Below are positions 21,857 to 34,040 of a DNA stretch of 64,000 nt, piece after piece (the stretch's first letter is position 1; each line of letters begins with the position of its first letter). The notes below the pieces were generated by a model. The model did no database searches. It worked only from the letters and a program-made list of their open reading frames with translations, and was not told the DNA's origin. The position numbers and the translations under genes were made by a program. Origin of the DNA: Melieria omissa (Eukaryota; Arthropoda; Insecta; Diptera; Ulidiidae); the NCBI GenBank assembly GCA_963971225.1, contig OZ020269.1:91098783-91162782 (forward strand), in the 5' to 3' direction.

Positions 21857-22180
21857 ACTTCTTCTTCTTCTTGACTGGCACAACAGCCCGATTACGAGAC
21901 TAAGGCCTAGCTACCCGCAACCATCCTTGTTGTGCGTGCGTTTTTTTTACAAGGTTGGAAAGGACCTACAGTTTAATGCCGATTCCGAACGGCGAGTTGA
22001 GAGTTTTTTCAATGGTAATTTTACTCACAAAGGTTTGCCATTTCCTGCTGAGAGGACAGCCGCCGAAAAAAAAATTTTTGTTTTTCTTTTTTTTTTTCGG
22101 TATTAATGCAACGGAGTATTGAGCTCGCGGAGTCTTGACTCGCGGCCCAACGCACTAGCCAGCTGAGCTACGGCGGCTGC
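21857..22180 (-). mobile_element. tRNA-headed SINE copy 1
   Basis: Read on the - strand. It starts GCAGCCGCCGTAGCTCAGCT with an A box (TAGCTCAGCTGG) and has a degenerate B box (GAGTCAAGACTCC). A shared core (21962-21994) follows, then a tail portion with GGATGGTTGCGGGTAG and GTCTCGTAATCGGGCTG, ending in an (AAG)n run. Imperfect target repeats TATGGAACTTC / TATGCAACTAC flank it. The tail is shared with the copy at 39380. Confidence 0.8.
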
Positions 22181-22231
22181 TATGCAACTACTGTGCGGTA
22201 ATATTATCGAATCAATTGGTACGAGTTTTAA

Positions 22232-22737
22232 CCTTCACACTGTCACTATTATCATATGTTAATATTTTTCTTTTCATCCGTTTTATAAAGACAGTTTTGA
22301 TTTTTTGAGCTAAGTTGGTAAGCAAAAACGTAAAATGGACTGTGTTTAAGAGATTTTACGGTCAAACGTGGAAGGGGGAAAAGGGATGAATGGGGTTTCA
22401 GCCCCCACAATGTGGGCGAATTTGTTGCTTTTTTTTAAAGAAATTCCAGAAAAGTGCATTTTCAAAGATATTCTCACAAAATTTTGTATTTAAGATTTTT
22501 AGGTAATTCCACATCACATATCCAAATTTGAGCATTGCATTTTGAATATGTTAATTGTAACCAAAATAGGAGTAAACATTTTCATTTAAAAAAAAAAGAT
22601 GGAAAAAATAAAATTTTTAATCAAAGAGCTTGATAAAATGGCCACTGAGCCGCATGAAAATCGGACTGAAAACTAAAAAGTTTTAGCAAAATCAAAATTT
22701 GCAATATTAACAAATGTTAATGGTGACAGTGTGAAGG
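22232..22737. mobile_element. 506-bp TTAA-flanked MITE with long inverted repeats
   Basis: TTAA at 22228-22231 and 22738-22741. The ends are inverted repeats of about 35-40 bp starting CCTTCACACTGTCACY and continuing through TTAATATT with few mismatches. The interior is AT-rich and non-coding, with a G-run block (GGAAGGGGGAAAAGGG). Confidence 0.85.
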
Positions 22738-22959
22738 TTAAATGCAACAAATTAAAAAAAATAATTGAAATTTTATTCACATTCAGTTAATGAAAATCAA
22801 AACGTTCTAGTTATAACAGAATTGTCAAAGTGTTCCGCATAAAAGGAAGTGAAACACATTGATCAAAGTGAAAACGGCAACGCTGGTCTAGATGTAATGA
22901 GTATGGATGGACCGGATAGAAATAGTTCAATCTCTTTTCTTGTGTGATCTCCTGAGATT

Positions 22960-23480
22960 CGTAAAAGAGGTCAGAAATTTTAATATTTGGATATCGTTAC
23001 TGGCGGGTAATGAGATCTCAGACTCCTTGGCAAGAAAATTCCTGAGGCGGCATTTATTGGCTCTGAGACTATTCTTCCTCCCCAATTGTGGCCATCTAAG
23101 CCAGTGTTAACAAATGGGTAATTTGAACCCATGAGCGAGTATGGAAGGTTGCAGTTGGTTGAAACTTATGCTTTCGTCATCTCTAACAAATGCTCTAAAT
23201 TTCTCTTGTCACTTCTGTCAATTTCTTCTGTGGGCAGTTGGTTGGCTTCCAGTATTTAATTTTCAGTATCAATTCTCAGTATAATATGGAAAAGTTAGGC
23301 TTATATGACAATGAGTTATACATATTTTGCCTGTGAGGAGAACGACGAGAGTGCGGACCACGTTTCAGGTTTGAGACATTTGCCACTGATTTATTAAAAG
23401 CCACCACTTTGGCACCACAGGATCTACTAAGATTTCTGCGGAGGTCAAATAGACTTAAAGCACGTTAACAGGGAACAAGA
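22960..23480 (+). pseudogene. Non-LTR retrotransposon ORF2 C-terminal relic
   Basis: Fragments in shifting frames: WISLLAGNEISDSLARK resembles the end of an RNase H domain (W-GH-GI-GNE-AD-LAR). EAAFIGSETILPP in another frame matches the usual following segment. Near 23290-23470 LGLYDNELY, then EENDESADHV and LLRFLRRSNR resemble the C-terminal zinc-finger region of Jockey/R1-type LINEs. Several stops and frameshifts make it dead. Confidence 0.6.
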
Positions 23481-23949
23481 AGTCGTAGTACAGTGGTCTG
23501 AGTGCTGCGCTTGCTAGGCGGTTCTGACAAATGAAAAACCCATAATTTATTTTATATTTGTCATCCTGTCTCCCGAGACTAAAGTGAAATGGGTTAAGTA
23601 CTAAGTCTAAGTGGTTGAGTAGTGAACCTGCCTCAGGTCAATTTTTTCGGCTTCCTCTTAGATTCATCCATACTCTTGAACGTTGAATGCAATACACCTT
23701 CGAAGGGTGTGAAATCAATATGGTTATATAAAAGACCTGGTTTAGCTCCTAAAGTTGCTTTCTTTAACAACATATCTAGTCACACTGGGTATATGGAAAA
23801 CACGTCGAGAACGATTCGGGAGGAGGATTATTCTTTGTTTATTTTTGTCTCATAAATGTCGCTGAAGGCTTCAAATATCTCCCAGTTGGTGTGGTGTAAA
23901 TAATTAAATAAGTTAGTTCAAGTTTAGTAAAACTGCGTTCTTAGTTTTC

Positions 23950-24490
23950 ATTTTTGACGTCAGGATTTTTTTATAAGAGGACTTTGAAATTTCTAAAAAT
24001 TCAATAAAAAAATCAATAAAAATTGAGCGCATTGGAGAATAACAAAGTGGGTATCAAATGAAAGGGAAAAATCCTAAGAATCCTTAGAAATTTAATGTTT
24101 TGGTGCAAAAGGCCGAAGAGGTATTAAAAATGTCCTTTTAAAACTTTGTCCTTGAATATCCTCGGAAATTACCAATCGTTTTTTTCGAAGAAAATATATC
24201 TTAGGTAAGAAATAATATGTACTACCACATTCTTGAATTTCGTCCTTTAATTTTGAAATTTCAAGGATATGTATATTTCCAAAAAATATTTTTAAATAAA
24301 AGAGAAAAATCCTTACAATCTTAGAAAATTTATTGTTTTGGTGCAAAAGGACGAAGAGGTATTGAAAACGTCCTTTTAAAACTTTATCCTTAAATATCCG
24401 TGAAAATATCCAATAAGTTTTTTTGAAAAGAATATATTTCAAGGACTATTATGTAAACTACCACATCCTTGAATTTCGTCCTTCAATCTT
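23950..24490 (-). repeat. Dispersed repeat, internally duplicated copy E
   Basis: The reverse strand matches 47150-47330: GGATATTCAAGGA-AAAGTTTTA, ATACCTCTTCG-CCTTT, CAAAACATTAAA, CCCTTTCATTTGATACCCA and CAATGCGCTCAATTTTTA. Within it the block GGTGCAAAAGG-CGAAGAGGTATT occurs twice (about 24101 and 24340). Confidence 0.65.
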
Positions 24491-27400
24491 TATTAGTTTC
24501 AGATATAAAAAAGAACACTTTGTACTGAAGGTTTTGTTATAGTTTTTCTATAACCCAATACCGCTTTGTGGTTGTCCACAAATCTATCCTAAAATGTTAG
24601 AAGATGTTCTTATTTTCCTCAAACACTTTTCGCACAGTGTGTCGTTGCCCTAAAAATGCTCGCCACACTGCGCTGCGGCCATGCAATTTTCACATTTTAT
24701 GCCGCTGTGGCTGCGCCATCATCAAACGTTCTAAATCATTTCGAAATTATTTAGTCACAATTTTATTTTACATAGAGACGCCACATTGCTTCGGTGCAGT
24801 TCAATTTTATGTCATCGTTCGTCTTGTGGTGGCAGAGGAAGAAAAAGCAAATTGTTGAATGTTGAGTAAACTTTAAAATATACCAAAATAACGGCATTGC
24901 ATGTGTTTGATTTTAGCAAAGGTTCAACGATCTCTTCATAATTGCACCAATAACAAATATGTAATAAGAAAAGAAACGCTGCCACACGGCCATTAGGTAA
25001 ATTAATGAAAATTTATTATTCCGACGCATTTACACATGCGGCACATTGGACGCGACCGCAGCTGCAGCCGCAGCGCGAACGCTTCAAAGCACTGCAACAA
25101 ATGCGCGGCGGTTGTGCGGCGGCGTTTCAATTTTTCGGCGAACGGAAAATGCCGCAGTGCAAAGCAAATTCCAATTCCCCGAAGGAGGCGAAAGCCGAAA
25201 GCGTGGCGCGTGCAACGGGCGCCAAAGGAAGTGCGGCGGCAACAGTGGCACTGCCGCAGTACGCTTCGTTTACACTTGAGGAGAGGATGCGCGATGCGGT
25301 GCGGCGCGACGCGGGGTGGCGGCAATGCGAAAGGTAAACAACGAGTGCGCGCGTGCGAGACCGACCGCAGCGCAACGCCAAAAAAAGTGACCAAAATGCA
25401 GTGGCGTAACGAGCACAGCGGAAGCGGCTTAAAAGCCGACAACTAAAAAAAAAAGAAAAACAATCGAGTCGAAAACGACAACCAAAACATTCAATTTGCA
25501 TGCAACACACGCACACACATACACACACAGCAAAGCGCAGCAAGAGTGGACAAGAGAGAACGGACCTGGTTGGTGGCTTTGTGGCAGCCTTAAGTAAAAT
25601 TCCCATTTGCCACTTTTCGCCTTACAGCGACAGCAGGACAACTGAGTGCCCTGAATTAGTGTGTGTGTGTGTGTGTGTGTGGGTATTGGAGCATATTTGG
25701 TTGAGTGTGTGTGTGTGATTGTGTGCGGCATGCGGTGTAATTTTACAGCATTTACCGTTACACGTGTGATTATTTCATGAGATTTATCTGCAGCGGCAGC
25801 AACACCAACAACAACAACAACTGCAGTAGCCAACGCCATCGACGCCATCAAGCTGCGGTTGCAGGCGTTACGCTTTTGTGCGCTTTATCTGTTTTCCGTG
25901 CATTTTTTCGGCAGCTACAGAGAAGAAGAAGAAGCAAGTGGTGCCCCTCAACTGTTCGGCGCCACGCATCGTTGATGCAGTGTTGCTTTTGGGGCTTTGT
26001 GGCTGCCACAATCGGCGGCCGATGTGGCGCACAGATAGCGCGCCGAAAAAATGCCAATTGAAGCATTGCGTGGCAGCCGAAAATGCATGCAATAAAAATG
26101 CAAGAAAACAACAACAACAACAATGAACAAGAACCAAAGGCATTCGAAAAACAATGAGGCAATGCAACATGCGACAAGTTGCAGTAATCGGCCGGCAACG
26201 CTAACAATAGTGAAGGCCACTAGCAGCAACAACCACAACAGAAGTTTCAGTAGGTTCAAAAACAACAATTAAAACAACAACAACAATAGCCATCATCCAA
26301 AAGCAGTCACCGACAATCATGTCACGCTTATCTTCAGCAACACCTTCAACAGCGCCAAAAACAGCAACGACAGCAACATGCCACCAACACGCAGTGGCAT
26401 GCATTCATCTTGCCACATACTCGCACACACACACACAGCCAGAGATGCTTTGTTGCCGCGTGCTGCGACGATAACGCACGTGTGACACTAACTACCTGGC
26501 CAGCTGCCTCGGCGCGTGATGCATGCGGCATGCCGCCTGGGGGCCAACACATCATACATCACTGCCGTTGCTCCTAGCTGGCTGGCTGGTTGTCCGACTG
26601 ACTGCCGCCGTGCAACGCATCTTTCCTGCGCCGCTTTTAATATCGAAGATTTGTGTGGCAGTGATAAGCGACCACGGCGCTGGCTGCGCCGACGTTGTTG
26701 CAACATGGCCAGCGGCGCACTTGTTGTGCACATTGTGTCCGCTGTTTGTGTGTGTGTGTTTTATTTGCCATGTTGCAATGATTGGACGCATGCCACGCAC
26801 TGGCTGGCAATTTTCTTGCCGTCTTCCATGACACACACACACACACACACATAGACAAACACTGTTGCTGCCGCTGCATGTCAGCTGAAAGGCTGAAATT
26901 TAATATGCAAATCCCGTGTGCGGTTGTTCGTGTGGTGTTGTTGCGGCACCTGCGTCAGCAGTGTTGCACCTCAGCCGCAGCAGTAAATTTGGAATGTGTG
27001 CGCAGCTGCTGTGTTTCTTGTTGTTTTTGGTTGGCCTTCTGCTCATTTTTATGTTTGTGCTGCCATGCTGCTGCTCTTGTTGTTGTTGTTGCTATTGTTG
27101 TCCGTCCGCGCGTCCATCCGCAGGACACATTCCCCAGAGGCTTTTCAATTTTACTGCAACATAAATTAAATTACCTCATTCGGTTGCGCATCGCATTGGA
27201 TCGCACATCCGCCACAGCCGCACACACTTGCACTCACTCATACACTCACTCACACTGGCATAAATATGTTTGCTTGTTTTTTTTGCATCGTTTGCTGCAC
27301 CTTTTGACGCTTGCCAAATGCCAAAAGGCGCAGCATGCAGCGTCTGCTGGTCTGCCCGAAAATAAGACTAACTGAAACTGACTGAAAATCTTCAGGCCAA

Positions 27401-28147
27401 CATTAACCCACACACCGTTGCATCAGCGGCACCACCTGTTTTCCAGCGCCTACAAATATGCTACGCCACCGAGTGCACTGAAGCCAAAAAACCCCAAAAC
27501 CCAAAAATTCCCCAAACAGCTGCAATGTGTGTGCAGCGAAACGAGGTTTTCGGCGCCGCCGTTGCTTGTTTTTCTTCTTGTTGCCGTTGTTACGTATACG
27601 CAGTGGTGTACCGACATTGAGGTTGCCATGCATTTAGGTTTCTACACATTTCCATGTGTTTGTGTGTGTATGAGTGTCGTTGTTCAGTTGGTTGTTTTGG
27701 TATTTTCGCATTTTAATGAAATCAGTTGATGTAATTTTTTTCTCAGTAATTTGTTGCTGGTTTGTGTTATTGCCACAACCATTTACGAGTCTCTGTTCTT
27801 GACTCTTGAAACGCAGGTAAACAAAAGTGCGTCGTGTATTTTTATTTATGAGCGGGAAAACTTGTATGTAAATGTGTAGTGTTAGACAGCAAAGGCTGCA
27901 GATGAAGCACGAAAATTGTTTACATAGTGGTCGAGAATTGATTGTTCTACACTGCTGGGTGGTTAAGAATAGGTTGTGAAGCTTTTTGGATTAACTATTT
28001 ATATATTTTATATGGATTGATTATTTCAATTATACTCTCCAAGCTGAAGCAAAATATTTCGGGATCTTACTGGATTCTAAGCTCTCTTGGATTGTCTTGG
28101 AATGTCTTCTGCATTTTGAAAAGGGCTTTCGGGAAAAGTGGGTATTG
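24491..28147. other. GC-richer CAA/CA-rich tract; no gene recognised
   Basis: 25020-25450 is a GC-rich island with several overlapping open frames on both strands, as expected from base composition. CA/TG runs occur near 25505, 25660, 25703, 26416, 26742 and 26829. Poly-CAA and TTG stretches are frequent. The tract looks like a regulatory region or large intron. A 110-codon frame at 25005-25337 ending beside a possible splice donor (AGGTAAAC) is the best unproven exon candidate. Confidence 0.4.
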
Positions 28148-29466
28148 TAAGTCAAGTCAAGTCCAAGTCAAGTCCAAGTCCAAGTCCAAGTCCAAGTCCA
28201 AGTCCAAGTCCAAGTCCAAGTCCAAGTCCAAGTCCAAGTCCAAGTCCAAGTCCAAGTCCAAGTCCAAGTCCAAGTCCAAGTCCAAGTCCAAGTCCAAGTC
28301 CAAGTCCAAGTCCAAGTCCAAGTCCAAGTCCAAGTCCAAGTCCAAGTCCAAGTCCAAGTCCAAGTCCAAGTCCAAGTCCAAGTCCAAGTCCAAGTCCAAG
28401 TCCAAGTCCAAGTCCAAGTCCAAGTCCAAGTCCAAGTCCAAGTCCAAGTCCAAGTCCAAGTCCAAGTCCAAGTCCAAGTCCAAGTCCAAGTCCAAGTCCA
28501 AGTCCAAGTCCAAGTCCAAGTCCAAGTCCAAGTCCAAGTCCAAGTCCAAGTCCAAGTCCAAGTCCAAGTCCAAGTCCAAGTCCAAGTCCAAGTCCAAGTC
28601 CAAGTCCAAGTCCAAGTCCAAGTCCAAGTCCAAGTCCAAGTCCAAGTCCAAGTCCAAGTCCAAGTCCAAGTCCAAGTCCAAGTCCAAGTCCAAGTCCAAG
28701 TCCAAGTCCAAGTCCAAGTCCAAGTCCAAGTCCAAGTCCAAGTCCAAGTCCAAGTCCAAGTCCAAGTCCAAGTCCAAGTCCAAGTCCAAGTCCAAGTCCA
28801 AGTCCAAGTCCAAGTCCAAGTCCAAGTCCAAGTCCAAGTCCAAGTCCAAGTCCAAGTCCAAGTCCAAGTCCAAGTTCAAGTCCAAGTCCAAGTCCAAGTC
28901 CAAGTCCAAGTCCAAGTCCAAGTCCAAGTCCAAGTCCAAGTCCAAGTCCAAGTCCAAGTCCAAGTCCAAGTCCAAGTCCACGTCCAAGTCCAAGTCCAAG
29001 TCCAAGTCCAAGTCCAAGTCCAAGTCCAAGTCCAAGTCCAAGTCAAGTCCAAGTCAAGTCCAAGTCAAGTCGAAGTCACGTCCAAGTCAAGTCCAAGTCA
29101 AGTCCAAGTCAAGTCCAAGTCAAGTCCAAGTCAAGTCCAAGTCAAGTCCAAGTCAAGTCCAAGTCAAGTCCAAGTCAAGTCCAAGTCAAGTCCAAGTCAA
29201 GTCCAAGTCAAGTCCAAGTCAAGTCCAAGTCAAGTCCAAGTCAAGTCCAAGTCAAGTCCAAGTCAAGTCCAAGTCAAGTCCAAGTCAAGTCCAAGTCAAG
29301 TCCAAGTCAAGTCCAAGTCAAGTCCAAGTGGAGTCCAAGTGGAGTCCAAGTTAAGTCCAAGTCAAGTCCAAGTCAAGTCCAAGTCAAGTCCAAGTCAAGT
29401 CCAAGTCAAGTCCAATTCAAGTCCAAGTCAAGTCGAAGTCAAGTCCAAGTCAAGTCAAGTCAAGTC
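28148..29466. repeat. AAGTCC hexamer array switching to 11-bp AAGTCAAGTCC array
   Basis: About 145 nearly perfect AAGTCC units run from 28171 to 29040, with single changes near 28876 and at 28981. From 29041 to about 29466 the period becomes 11 bp (AAGTC plus AAGTCC), ~38 units with a few substitutions such as AAGTGG near 29327-29343. The left margin also has the 11-bp form. Long frames encoding KS, PS or LD repeats here are artefacts. Confidence 0.97.
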
Positions 29467-32111
29467 ATGCTGAGAGAGGCCAACTTGTGGATCCAGAACG
29501 CCTATGGACACGCCACGATTCTAAACTCATTCGTGAGGCCGGGCATCAGTTAGATTCGTGCACGGACTATCTGATCTCATACCTGGATTTCAGCAAACGC
29601 GCACAAACTTAATATCCCACAAGGAAGGAATGGGAGCATACAAGTCGACGGCTCCAAGATGGTTAAACAAACATGAGCTGGTCTCTACTCTACTACGCAA
29701 TAAATTTAGTATGTTCTGTACTAAATCTGATTTTATATTTATGTAAATTATATTTGAAACCAATACTTTTTTCTGTCAGTGAATATTTTTCTATGTTTTT
29801 GTTGAGTTTCTTTCAGAAAAGGCGCAAACTGACTTCCTGACTTCTATTGACAAGTGCTGCCAGTTTCATGTTGAGATTGAAAACTTTTCACACCGCCCTC
29901 GTAATCATAAGTTTCTCTCGCTTTTTATCTCACAATAGCCAAATGAACTCACTGCGCTCACTTACTCATTTATTGTTCATTCGCTAACTCATCATCTCAT
30001 TCATATATTCATCCAAATTTTCGCATTCAACTTCGAACAAAACAATTCATCCTTCTGTTGCCATGTCTGCAGCGCAGCCAATTTATCTCGCCGCATTATT
30101 ATTGGCTTTATGAATGCGCTTAGCCCGTTCGATCACTTTACACTGGGGTGCTTTAAATTTCGCTGCCGCAAACGCCAGGTAACGCAGTTAGTGCCGCAAC
30201 ACAAATAACAGCACAAACTTCTGTATGGCAACAATGGCGGCCAAATAATAGCAGAGCAACGGTGTGCGAGTGATTTTTTGCTGCTTCTGTCGCTCGTGCG
30301 CCGCTATTATTGGCTTTGGCATCCGCTGTGGACAACGCTAAATATGTGTCCACCGTTGGCATGTTTGATGACGCCAGTTGTCGGTGCTGGTACTGGCCTG
30401 TTCGTGTGCCGTCAGAAAATGTTAATTTATGTAATTTGTGCTGGCTAACCAATTGGCAATTGGCTTGCGTCCATCGTTTTTTCAATGTAGCCTCAGTGTG
30501 GCTGAACATGTAATGCGCGTTGTATTTTGCTGTTGTTGTTATTGTGATTGGTAGTTTAGCTTTTCACATGGCCATCGACATTGTTGTTGTTATTGTTGTT
30601 GTTGTGCCGCTGTACAGCGCACAGCATGCAGTGCCAAAACGTCGCAATGTCGCAACATAATTAAAATTACTCATCCGCACCGGTGTACAAATGGCCATTG
30701 GCTACCTGCCGCCTGCCATGGTTCGTCGTACGGTTATTTTTTCACCGGTCGGCGTTTGTTAGTTTTTCGCTTTTACCTCATCATTTGACATTTTTAGTTT
30801 ATTACCTTCCACTGCGGATATAAACAAAAACAAAATCGCCAGCCACACAAGCAACAAACACAGACAGCGCACTGCCAAAAATTTGGGCAATGAATGCGCG
30901 TACATTAGTTGCGGCGAACACATGTCGCTGGCCGGTGGCAGGAGTGCACGGCATGGCTGCGAATTCGTGTGTGTCGTTTGTAAATTTGACTTTTTCGAGC
31001 ATTGGATGCATTTGGCGTTGGCGGCGAGGAGGAAGGACAGCAATGGCTGTAGTGACGGTTGTAGAAGCCAGAGCTGAAGTGCATTGCATACGCAATCGAT
31101 TTGTTCCTTTTAGGGACACAACGCTGCGCCCTTAGCTCATTGTGAGATTGCTGCTTGCATTCATAAAACTTTCAGAGCACTGTGCATAGTGTTGTCTGAG
31201 GCTTTTGTGCTTTGGGGAAATGTTATTTAGTTGATTATGGCTTGCAATTTCCGCCGCCTCTGATTTGTTGATATTGCGTACGGACGCAGTGCGCGTTGCG
31301 GAAGCGAAGAAAAATGTGCAAAATGTTTTGCTTCACTTTGTCGGTGGCGTTTTTTGATATATGAGAATTCGGCACTGAGTGGGAATCGAAGTGTAATTTA
31401 AAGGATTTTTCATTGAACAAGGACTTTTATAATACAGATAAGAGTATACGAAGGTATGGTGGAGACATTTTAGGTAAACATGAGGTAGGAATTGCAATCA
31501 TTGGGTTCGGTATAACTGAAAATTTTAGACCCCGAACTTAAGGATCGAACAAATAGCTAATCTTCTTGCTTTGGCCACATTAATTTCGCCAACAAAACAC
31601 TCTTGTACCTTTTTTTGATTAAGTTTCAATATAAGAATGTTAGCAGAAGTTATAGAGAGGTAAGAATTTTTTTTGGGGCATTTAATTTGGGGCTTCCATA
31701 AAAAAATCATTCAAAAAGGAGGCACAAATGACCTCAAATAAAAATTAAAAATATTCTTGATCTGCACAAATGTTACTGTACAATGACCATAAACAAAATT
31801 TTTGATTTTGTTTGAAGAATAAAGAAAAATAAGAACAGAATTTCACTGATCCACAGTGAACCTGAAAAACCAATTTAAAAACCCCAAAAAATGCTATCAT
31901 TATTTTTCTTTATTTTTAAAATAGTATTTGAGATTGTAAATTGGGAAGTTTTTAAAATTAAGAATTGAATGGCTAAATGAAATTCCAGATCCTTAAGTAT
32001 AACTTAAATTATTGAAGGTTAAAACAAATTTTGTGTGATTTTGAGGCTTTATTTGAAAAAAAATTGATACAAAACGCAGAAAATTTTGTGAAAAATTATT
32101 TTGAGAATTGA
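29467..32111. other. No gene recognised
   Basis: 29467-29740 has short frames without clear family identity. 30040-31140 is GC-richer with TTG runs. 31430-32100 is AT-rich. No coding or RNA gene could be supported. Confidence 0.4.
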
Positions 32112-32230
32112 TCAAATTTTGGCTTTTTCGTAAGAAGTGAAGTGCTGCTCGACCAGGCCATGAATCACTGACCGGAACAAGTGGTAGTCGAAAGGAGGAA
32201 TGTCTGGTGAAGGTGGTGAGTGGGTTGTGA
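32112..32230 (-). pseudogene. Mariner transposase C-terminal relic
   Basis: The reverse strand reads THSPPSPDIPPFDYHLFRS followed by VIHGLVEQHFTSYEKAKI and a TGA. This is the PHPPYSPD-APSDYHLFRSM-HGLAEQHFTSYEE block of mariners, including the third catalytic Asp position. Nothing intact precedes it. Confidence 0.75.
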
Positions 32231-32679
32231 TATCTCATTGATTAGCATTTCCCAAGAATTGTGTTTTGTTGGCACAAAAATTGCCATTTTTAGAAAAAAT
32301 GAAAAAAGAAGAAAGTGAAAAAAATGTGCTGTTGTTTCCATTTGAGTAAAATTACACATGCTGATATTTGAAGGAGAATGATGAAACTTCAACATGAATA
32401 CGGGTACAAGACGGGCGAATAATATAAAAACTACGAGATAAATACGAAAAAATGTATTATTTAATTAAGAAAAATTAAAAAATTTAATTAAAAAAATTAT
32501 AATAAAAATTAAAAAAATAACTACAAATAAGAAATAACTAAGCATATCAAAGTCATGCTTGATTTTTATTACAATCGCGAACAATTTTTGTTAGCAAATG
32601 AAAAACAATGGGAAAGCTTAATCTGTGAAATGCCATCAAACAGATCAAAACAAATGGACTTCTAAATTAACTTAAGAAT

Positions 32680-33960
32680 TATTGAAAAAATTCACAATAT
32701 CTTTATAAAAGATCGAAAAGCGAAGTTGCATGAGATAGTTGATATGGTGAACATCTCAACCGAATGTCGGCACAACTAATTTCGTACTCGCCACGGTATG
32801 AAGAAGCTATAAAAAAAATGCACCATGTCTGCTCACAATAGACCTAAAAATTCAAACAAATGAGCACTTTAAATCAATATTGGAACAATTTTAGTGCAAT
32901 TCAAAGAAATTTGTACCTAAATTAATCATTGTTGTCGAGACATGCTTCCATCACTGTTAATTGGAGAGGCAGAAACCATCTTAACTGGATAGAAGCGACA
33001 TTGAGTGCTTCGTGAAACGTAAGAGAGGATTTATTGATGCACATTAACCCATTTCTTACCAAATTATAAAATAGCCATTGAAACAAAGTGGAATTTAGTT
33101 ATTTGAAACGAGAGAGGTGTTTTAAATTAGTTTGAATTCAATTTGAAATGGTTTCGACTTTCCAGTGGGTGGTGGGAGGTGGTAACCAAATGGCCTTTGT
33201 TAATCATAGAGCAACATTACACTTTTGGCAATTAATTCTGGAAAATGTTGCCTTGTCGAGCGGGAGCTGTTACACAAATATCAACAAATTTCAATGTTGC
33301 CAATAGAACAAACTACATATTTCGCTGAAATAGCTTGCAGTTGCAATTGATAGAATGTGGGTAAATCAACAATTATACATAGAAATTCCAAATTGGATTT
33401 TTGTAGCCATATAGCCACCATGGGAAGGAAAGGGTTAACCAATTCCATTGAAAAAAAAATAGGAAAAAGCCAACACAATTTTCGGTGCATAAAGTGGCGC
33501 ACACAGGATTTCAATTGTATGGGTTCCGTACACAACTTTTGAACCGAATACCATTTACCACCTAATATGTTTGTAACAAACTATTGGCGCTTTTTGGAAG
33601 GCTTAAGGACCCAAAATTCTTCATATTATGCAACGTTATTGAATCAATTGAACAATAAATTTAAATAAACTGACCTCAAACAGATAAAAGTGCTCTTGCA
33701 ATATGAGAATGCATCGACTCATACTTCAGTGAAAGTAATAAGAAAACTAAATTAATTGGGCTGCAAATGGTTTTCCCACTCACAGTTTGTACTGTTCAGA
33801 TTTGGCTAGCTGCAATAATTATCCTTTTGAGAAAATTGAGAAATATCTAGTTAACAAACGATTTCCATTAAATGAGAAAGTTGAAAGAGAAGCTAACGCG
33901 AGTTTTCCTGTTATATTTTTAAACACCTCAGACACAACAATGAAAAAAACTGAATTTTTT
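32680..33960 (+). pseudogene. Irritans-type mariner relic, N- to C-terminus, interrupted
   Basis: Broken frames on the + strand follow a mariner transposase in order: IEKIHNI near 32680, VDMVNISTE and HGMKKL (helix-turn-helix and GMRKL block) near 32740-32815, then EQF-CN and VETCFHH (the VDETWIHH region with first Asp lost) near 32885-32960. After an inserted TTAA element come LLNQLNNKFK, KVLLQYENASTHTSVKV (VLFHQDNAPVHTS), LN-LGCKWF and finally EKYLVNKRFPLNEKVEREANASF-like sequence near 33835-33905. Stops and frameshifts are frequent. Inverted repeats were not identified. Confidence 0.8.
33048..33434. mobile_element. 387-bp TTAA-flanked MITE inside mariner relic
   Basis: TTAA at 33044-33047 then CCCATTTCTTACC. 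The right end is GGAAGGAAAGGG then TTAA at 33435-33438. The interior has no frame related to the mariner, which resumes downstream. The termini resemble those of the 55-bp element at 34510. Confidence 0.65.
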
Positions 33961-34040
33961 TTTAAGTTTTGTCTGCAATTATCTAATTCTTAGTTAATTT
34001 GCATTCAATTATTTAATTTTTAAACATCATATATATTATT

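Noticed and set aside
23488..23540. tRNA-like stretch with GTAGTACAGTGG and GGTTCTGAC
   Set aside because: The A-box resemblance is fair but the B box is poor and no cloverleaf forms.
28148..29466. Possible CRISPR-like array
   Set aside because: The unit is 6 or 11 bp with no spacers, and the genome is eukaryotic.
27942..29553. Two 470-codon frames with KS and PS repeats, and an LD-repeat frame on the other strand
   Set aside because: Produced by the AAGTCC/AAGTCAAGTCC array; flanking residues match no family.
29558..29746. VDGSKM-like peptide suggesting a retrotransposon RNase H domain
   Set aside because: Only one short motif in one frame, with nothing before or after that fits the domain.
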